A DNA stretch of 5,655 nucleotides from Nocardioides sp. (GTDB taxonomy: Bacteria; Actinomycetota; Actinomycetes; Propionibacteriales; Nocardioidaceae): the NCBI GenBank assembly GCA_031177735.1, contig JAPSKJ010000160.1:1-5655 (forward strand), given 5' to 3'. Of the stretch, positions 5,483 through 5,655 are shown piece by piece. The notes beneath the pieces are model-generated. The model saw nothing but the letters and a program-made list of their open reading frames with translations, ran no database searches and was not told where the DNA came from. The position numbers and the translations under genes were made by a program. How positions within the stretch are numbered: the first letter of the stretch is position 1; the number at the start of each line of letters is the position of its first letter.

Positions 5483-5655
5483 TCAGCCCAGCGCGCGGAT
5501 GATCGCCTCGACCCGGTCCTTGGCGTCGCCGAACAGCATCCGGGAGTTGTCGCGGAAGAACAGCGGGTTCTGCACGCCGGCGTAACCGGTGGCCATCGAG
5601 CGCTTGAACACGATCACCTCGCCGGCCTCCCACACCCGCAGCACCGGCATGCCGG
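5483..5655 (-). CDS. pntB: NAD(P)+ transhydrogenase subunit beta, C-terminal fragment
   Basis: Only the last 56 residues are in the window; the rest lies beyond its right edge. They belong to domain III, the NADP(H)-binding domain of the membrane-bound, proton-translocating transhydrogenase, which uses the proton gradient to reduce NADP+ with NADH. The fragment opens GMPVLRVWEAG and contains IVFKRSMATGYAGVQNPLFF, where KRS is the conserved site contacting the NADP 2'-phosphate and GYAGVQNPLF is the loop that closes over the nucleotide. It ends MLFGDAK...AIIRALG, matching the C-terminus of E. coli PntB almost position by position, with one extra Gly. The stop codon is TGA. pntA is normally upstream in the same operon and would lie outside the window. 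The gene appears to end its operon, since a strong hairpin follows. Confidence 0.96.
   Translation of the reverse strand, partial: GMPVLRVWEAGEVIVFKRSMATGYAGVQNPLFFRDNSRMLFGDAKDRVEAIIRALG

Noticed and set aside
5346..5633. N-terminal extension of thpR to a start at 5633
   Set aside because: It would cross the tandem repeats and overlap pntB in another frame, and MRLFAAL at 5345 is the normal family start.

Overview
This is an ordinary-looking chromosomal stretch of a GC-rich actinobacterium. The evidence is strong G/C bias at third codon positions, actinobacterial-type GlgX and long-chain-type acyl-CoA dehydrogenase sequences, and promoter layouts in which a -10 box sits 6-7 nt from an ATG. 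A Nocardioides-like or other Propionibacteriales host is my inference from protein flavour; the sequence does not prove it. No RNA gene, insertion sequence, phage gene or CRISPR array is visible.

Layout. Bases 1-1911 (minus strand) hold a glycogen debranching enzyme, glgX/treX, cut off at its C-terminus by the window edge. A 177-bp divergent region (1912-2088) follows, with a perfect 17-bp inverted repeat close to the next gene. Bases 2089-3573 (plus) encode a 14-helix MFS drug:H+ antiporter of the DHA2 (EmrB/QacA) type. After a 45-bp gap with its own promoter and a 14-bp operator-like palindrome comes an acyl-CoA dehydrogenase of the long-chain type (3619-4764, plus). It converges, with only 2 bp between stop codons, on thpR (4767-5345, minus), an RNA 2',3'-cyclic phosphodiesterase of the LigT/2H family. 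Upstream of thpR lies a 137-bp spacer containing three tandem 20-bp repeats and an inverted copy that forms a perfect 12-bp hairpin. The last 173 bp are the 3' end of pntB (minus), the beta subunit of the proton-translocating NAD(P) transhydrogenase.

The genes do not form one pathway: they cover glycogen/trehalose metabolism, efflux, fatty-acid beta-oxidation, RNA end processing and NADPH supply. The features most worth a second look are regulatory. There are two probable leaderless promoters (acyl-CoA dehydrogenase and thpR), an operator-like palindrome covering the -35 region of the dehydrogenase promoter, a palindrome ahead of the MFS gene, and the repeat/hairpin cluster between pntB and thpR. 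I found no convincing novel multi-gene system.
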